From: an uncultured Mycoplasmatota bacterium
GTDB lineage: Bacteria > Bacillota_I > Bacilli_A > RF39 > UBA660
Direction of reading: 5' to 3'
Length of the DNA stretch: 17,162 nt
NCBI GenBank assembly: GCA_900544605.1
Contig: UQVP01000021.1
Span: 1 to 17,162, forward strand
In this document: piece after piece, positions 14,365 through 17,162 of the stretch
How the letters are laid out: each line of letters begins with the position of its first letter
Position numbering within the stretch: the first letter of the stretch is position 1
Program-made: the position numbers and the translations under genes
Notes under the pieces: generated by a model
Databases searched by the model: none
Told to the model about the DNA's origin: nothing
The model's input: only the letters and a program-made list of their open reading frames with translations

Positions 14365-15521
14365 ATTATTGGGTTTTTATTTACAATATCTATAGAAATA
14401 TAATCAATATAATTGTTTATGATTTGATATTTTTGAGTATTATTTAAATGATTCCAATTTATAATATTATTGTTTTTTAAATTTTTAATATAATCTTCAA
14501 ATACTTTTAATACTTTATTATGTGATATTCCACTTATATTACATTTTTCTGTTTGTCTATTATTACAATAATAAGTAATATATTTTTTCTCATTATGGAT
14601 TTGAATTTTACTATGGAATTTTGAGTTACATCGAGAACATCTTAAGACGTTTACAAAAAAAGCATCACTACTATTTCTTTTTTTTATATTTTTTTCTCTT
14701 CTCATTTTTATTAATTCTTGTACGTGATAAAAGATATTCTCATCTATGATTGTTTCTTGTTTTCCACTAACACAAAATGATTTCGGTTGTAATTTTTTTG
14801 CTACACCATATCTTATTTTTCCAATATATAAAGGATTAGTTAAAATAGATTTAATGGTAGATTGTCCCCATTTACCACCACGTTTACTTGGAATGTTTTT
14901 TTTATTTAAATCTTTTGCAATTTTTAACATCGATGATCCATTTAAATATTCTTTATAAATATTTTTAATAGTATTTTTTTCTTGTTCATTTATTGTAAGT
15001 GTTCCTTTCCCAACAACATAGTCATAACCATTAACGCCATTAGTGTTTGTATAGTTTCCTTCACGTGTTTTTTGCTCGTATCCAAAACTAACTCTTTCAG
15101 CTAAATTTTCTCTTTCAAACTCTGCAAATATTCCTATTATTTTGATAAACATTCTACCGACAGCGTTTGAGGTATCTAATTTTTCAGTAACAGAATTGAA
15201 ACAACAGTCATTTTTTTCAAATAGCTCAATTAGGTTGATTAAATCTTTAACACTTCTTGTTATTCTATCTAGTTTATATACTAATACATTATTGATTTTA
15301 CCTAATTTGACATCATTGATAAGTCTTGTAACATCAGGACGATCTTGTAAATTTTTACCAGAAATCCCATCGTCAATGTAATAGTCAATAACCTCCCAGT
15401 CGTTAGCGCTTGCATATTTACTTAGCTTTTCTTTTTGTGCATGAATACTAAACCCATCTTTAGCTTGTTCTTCTGTTGATACACGCATATAAATACCTGT
15501 TTTCAGTATTTCGGTTTTCAT
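14340..15521 (-). CDS. Serine recombinase 3, unrelated lineage
   Basis: This 393-aa site-specific recombinase has a resolvase domain (about 7-150) with nucleophile S15 in MRVSTEEQ, then DDGISGKNLQDRP and YKLDRITRS. A recombinase domain (about 160-270) contains GKWGQSTIKSILTNPLYIGK. A zinc-ribbon-like set follows: C295, C298, C319 and C327. It lacks the long coiled coil and C-terminal region of the 611-aa enzyme and shares only general family features with it, so it comes from a different element. It is on the short side but has all core domains. No partner of the small recombinase-linked family lies next to it. The ribosome binding site is weak (GGATGTG, about nine bases upstream of the ATG at 15521). 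It is divergent from the truncated response regulator. Confidence 0.9.
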   Translation of the reverse strand: MKTEILKTGIYMRVSTEEQAKDGFSIHAQKEKLSKYASANDWEVIDYYIDDGISGKNLQDRPDVTRLINDVKLGKINNVLVYKLDRITRSVKDLINLIELFEKNDCCFNSVTEKLDTSNAVGRMFIKIIGIFAEFERENLAERVSFGYEQKTREGNYTNTNGVNGYDYVVGKGTLTINEQEKNTIKNIYKEYLNGSSMLKIAKDLNKKNIPSKRGGKWGQSTIKSILTNPLYIGKIRYGVAKKLQPKSFCVSGKQETIIDENIFYHVQELIKMRREKNIKKRNSSDAFFVNVLRCSRCNSKFHSKIQIHNEKKYITYYCNNRQTEKCNISGISHNKVLKVFEDYIKNLKNNNIINWNHLNNTQKYQIINNYIDYISIDIVNKNPIIKEIHFIN

Positions 15522-15657
15522 TTTAGTATCACATCCACTTTAATTAAATGATTTATAAGTGGAATAATTTCCTATATTTTAAGTTATTGTGTTAAAATAT
15601 AATTAGATTTAATGTTTATTTAATAAAACAGTTATATGTATATAGTGGTGATTTATT

Positions 15658-15777
15658 ATGTGTATTTTAATTATTGAAGATGAATATAGTTTAGCTGATG
15701 TAGTAGCATCTAGATTAAAAAGAGAAGAAGGCCTTCTTTTCCGTACCACCTCCTTCCACCGTGTAGGCTTTTTTTAA
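15658..15777 (+). pseudogene. Response regulator, N-terminal fragment
   Basis: The ATG at 15658 opens a 39-codon frame. The first 24 residues are the start of a CheY-like receiver domain: ILIIEDEYSLADVVASRL, with the paired acidic residues E and D that bind Mg2+. After KREE the match stops and the frame runs through sequence that on the other strand is the 3' end of a transposase-type gene, ending at TAA 15775-15777. The phosphoacceptor Asp and the output domain are missing. A two-component regulator was cut here, with the join near 15725-15738 in the palindrome AAGAAGGCCTTCTT. No remainder is visible to 16292. Confidence 0.75.
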
Positions 15778-16053
15778 TCGAGCAATCTCAATATCTTTCT
15801 TCATAATTATATATTTAAGTTCATCATTAGTAAGATCAGAGTAGTCTTTGTTTTCAATATTATTAATAATTTTAAAATCATTACTAACAAGAATAATAGG
15901 ATCAAAGCAATGATTGTCTTTGTTGAAAGCAGTAACCCATTTTTCTAAAGTTTTAATAGGAATACCATATTCATTAGCAGTTTTCAAAGTAGAATAATGA
16001 TCAATACAAATTTTTTCACATAATTTCTTTTTTAAATCACGATTATATAGCAT
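15715..16053 (-). CDS. IS3-type transposase OrfA, probably truncated
   Basis: This 112-aa frame starts at an ATG at 16053 with a very strong AGGAGGG site. The N-terminal half is a helix-turn-helix of the transposase type (KKKLCEKICIDHYSTLKTANEYGIPIKTLEKWV). The C-terminal half has the leucine-zipper-like helix seen in IS3 OrfA (ELKYIIMKKDIEIARLKKAY). OrfA binds the IS ends and is normally fused to the DDE catalytic OrfB by frameshifting. No OrfB follows: the frame ends in the response regulator fragment, and the last few residues (about KAFFSF) may be host sequence. It should not be able to transpose by itself. An unrelated helix-turn-helix protein is the alternative. Confidence 0.65.
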   Translation of the reverse strand: MLYNRDLKKKLCEKICIDHYSTLKTANEYGIPIKTLEKWVTAFNKDNHCFDPIILVSNDFKIINNIENKDYSDLTNDELKYIIMKKDIEIARLKKAYTVEGGGTEKKAFFSF

Positions 16054-16150
16054 AAATATCCCTCCTAATTGTCTATATAATAATATAATTGTATAATTAA
16101 AATAATTTGTTGTCTACTTAACCCTCTAAGTTGTCTACTTTAAGTTTACC
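15728..16150 (-). mobile_element. IS fragment (IS3-like remnant)
   Basis: The fragment covers the OrfA gene and its upstream end. The upstream end carries TTGTCTAC-type repeats at 16110-16119 and 16131-16140 (TTGTCTACTT), with a partial copy TTGTCTAT at 16069-16076; such repeats suit transposase binding at an IS end. The 16150 limit is approximate, near GTTTACC. The other end, with OrfB, is missing. Confidence 0.5.
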
Positions 16151-16187
16151 ACTACATTTAATCATACTATAATATTAAACTATGAAG

Positions 16188-16240
16188 AAAACACAAAGTT
16201 TCTAGATTTTTCGATAATCTAGATTTCTTTGTGTTTTTTT
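16188..16240 (+). terminator. Long two-part hairpin with T run
   Basis: The outer stem AACACAAAG (16190-16198) with CTTTGTGTT (16227-16235) and the inner stem TCTAGATT (16201-16208) with AATCTAGA (16216-16223) are both perfect. Seven or more Ts follow. TATAAT at 16168-16173 lies just upstream, so a very short RNA could be made and end here. It is otherwise a terminator or leader hairpin ahead of the prepilin gene. Confidence 0.7.
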
Positions 16241-16291
16241 GTTGTACCTTTACAAAATAAAGTAAATCTAAATAAAAGAAGGAGGAATATT

Positions 16292-16738
16292 ATGAAAAAT
16301 AAAAAAGGTTTTACTTTAATAGAATTACTAGCGGTAATAGTAGTATTAGCAATCATTGCACTTATCGCTACCCCAATAGTAATGAATACAATCAAGAACG
16401 CAAAGAAAGGAGCAGCAGAAAGAACATCAAGTTGGACAAAATTAGATGAAGACCAGATAACATTACCTAGTGGACAACAAATAGCAACAGCTAGCGGAGA
16501 TACAAAATGGAATACTAGTACTGATGGAAACGGATTCAAATCAGAAACGTGGTTATATAGTCATATGAAATTTACAACTGGAACATACTGCTATTGGGCA
16601 TCTTCACCCAAAGTGTCTAGTACTGATTTTGCTTGGTGCGTCTACTATGATGGAACTCTCAGCAATGTCCCAACCTACAATACTAGTACCTGCAGTATTC
16701 GCCCTGTAATCACAATCTCAAAAGCAAATTTAAGTTAG
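16292..16738 (+). CDS. Short type IV prepilin-like protein
   Basis: This 148-aa protein starts at the ATG at 16292 behind a consensus AAGGAGG site. Residues 1-30 are a class III signal: KKG followed by FTLIELLAVIVVLAII, with predicted cleavage after G6 and the conserved E at +5 of the mature protein. The helix continues through MNTIKNAKKGAAE. The rest is a small Trp/Tyr/Ser-rich domain ending YNTSTCSIRPVITISKANL, a C-terminal pattern that recurs in surface proteins of gut Bacillota. C-terminal cysteines (C122, C134 and C144) could form disulfides. The switch from pilin helix to C-terminal domain after AERTSS is abrupt, so an internal deletion or a gene fusion is possible. No prepilin peptidase, ATPase or other pilus gene is in the window. 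Confidence 0.8.
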   Translation: MKNKKGFTLIELLAVIVVLAIIALIATPIVMNTIKNAKKGAAERTSSWTKLDEDQITLPSGQQIATASGDTKWNTSTDGNGFKSETWLYSHMKFTTGTYCYWASSPKVSSTDFAWCVYYDGTLSNVPTYNTSTCSIRPVITISKANLS

Positions 16739-16745
16739 TTATTAG

Positions 16746-16774
16746 AAAATCATGAAAGTTTTCATGATTTTTTT
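16746..16774 (+). terminator. Terminator of the prepilin-like gene
   Basis: AATCATGAAA (16748-16757) pairs with TTTCATGATT around a two- or three-base loop, followed by a run of Ts to 16774. Confidence 0.85.
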
Positions 16775-16828
16775 AATATAAAAAAGGAAACAGATATTAT
16801 ATGTCGTATATTAATAATAGGTGATGTT

Positions 16829-17162
16829 ATGGAAATAGAAAATATGATATATGAAATTAGAGGTAAACAGGTTATGCTAGCGAGTGATGTAGCTAAACTT
16901 TATCATGTAGAAACAAAAGTTTTAAATCAAACGATAAAAAGAAACATTAATAGATTTCCAGAAGAATTTTGTTTTCAGGTTTCATATGAAGAATTAAACG
17001 ATTTAATCTTGAGGTCACAACTTGTGACCTCAAGTTGGAATAGTTATGGTGGCACTAGATATTTACCTTATGTTCTAACTGAACAAGGTATTATGATGTT
17101 ATCTGGCTTACTTAGAAGTGATATAGCAGTTAAAGTTAATATTCAAATAATAGATGCGTTTG
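16829..17162 (+). CDS. ORF6N-domain protein, 3' end outside the window
   Basis: This frame starts at the ATG at 16829 (AGGTGATG a few bases upstream) and stays open to the window end, giving at least 111 residues. The sequence fits the ORF6N (KilA-N-related) DNA-binding domain of phage and mobile-element proteins: ENMIYEIRGKQVMLASDVAKLYHVETKVLNQ with RNINRFPEEFCFQVS, then GGTRYLPYVLTEQGIMMLS and LRSDIAVKVNIQIIDAF. (The first string is given in two parts of the domain, residues about 4-35.) Such proteins often act as antirepressors or phage-encoded regulators with a variable C-terminal domain. A perfect 13-bp palindrome lies inside the coding sequence at 17008-17034. Confidence 0.88.
   Translation, partial: MEIENMIYEIRGKQVMLASDVAKLYHVETKVLNQTIKRNINRFPEEFCFQVSYEELNDLILRSQLVTSSWNSYGGTRYLPYVLTEQGIMMLSGLLRSDIAVKVNIQIIDAF
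17008..17034. repeat. Perfect 13-bp inverted repeat inside the ORF6N gene
   Basis: CTTGAGGTCACAA (17008-17020) and TTGTGACCTCAAG (17022-17034) are exact reverse complements with a single-base spacer. The region codes LRSQLVTSSW, which joins the two halves of the ORF6N domain. The arms are GC-richer than the gene around them. Confidence 0.9.

Noticed and set aside
14746..15381. Two + strand frames inside the third recombinase
   Set aside because: Shadows of a clear 393-aa recombinase; no start signals.
16219..16539. Minus-strand frame across the prepilin gene
   Set aside because: The hydrophobic composition is the complement of the pilin helix region; no ribosome binding site.

Overview
The window is very AT-rich throughout and reads as low-GC Gram-positive (Bacillota) DNA. 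Shine-Dalgarno sites are strong, a D,D-carboxypeptidase implies peptidoglycan, and there is a type IV prepilin-like signal (KKGFTLIELL) and a bile salt hydrolase. Together these suggest an uncultured gut-associated Bacilli/Erysipelotrichia-type organism. That placement is inference; there is no rRNA here. Most of the window is accessory DNA: a relaxase, three large serine recombinase genes (one broken), an IS fragment and at least two truncated host genes.

Layout. 1-1553: the end of an upstream transcript, a small XRE regulator (-) and a zinc-ribbon membrane protein (+). 1578-3160 (-): a 66-aa gene translationally coupled to a MobV-type relaxase, followed by a palindrome-rich non-coding stretch (3180-3356) that is a candidate oriT. 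3357-5682 (-): module A, a small gene then a ~640-codon serine recombinase interrupted by two in-frame TAA codons. 5683-6265: a gene-free stretch with a GC-richer structured-RNA candidate, a long inverted repeat and a probable promoter. 6266-8810 (+): bile salt hydrolase and cardiolipin synthase. 8944-9377 (+): a 53-aa charged protein built from a duplicated 22-aa unit, and a DUF3781 protein. 9548-11863 (-): module B, a paralogue of the small gene, three 66-bp tandem repeats and an intact 611-aa serine recombinase. 11955-12029 (-): tRNA-Gly(GCC). 12111-12767 (+): a D,D-carboxypeptidase cut off before its KTG box. 12899-13495 (+): a Cys-rich surface protein with three 26-aa repeats. 13673-14314 (+): an unknown four-helix membrane protein. 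14340-15521 (-): a third, unrelated serine recombinase. 15658-16150: a response regulator cut after about 24 codons by an IS3-type fragment. 16292-16738 (+): a short prepilin-like protein. 16829 to the end (+): an ORF6N-domain protein that runs off the window.

How the parts relate. Modules A and B have the same order and orientation (small ~90-aa gene upstream of a homologous large serine recombinase) and flank the bile salt hydrolase/cardiolipin synthase cargo as direct repeats. Module A lies beside a relaxase and candidate oriT, as in an integrative mobilizable element whose integrase has since been inactivated. Module B lies next to a tRNA-Gly gene. The best candidate for something undescribed is the two-gene module: the small recombinase-linked protein of unknown function and the 66-bp repeat leader in front of the intact recombinase.
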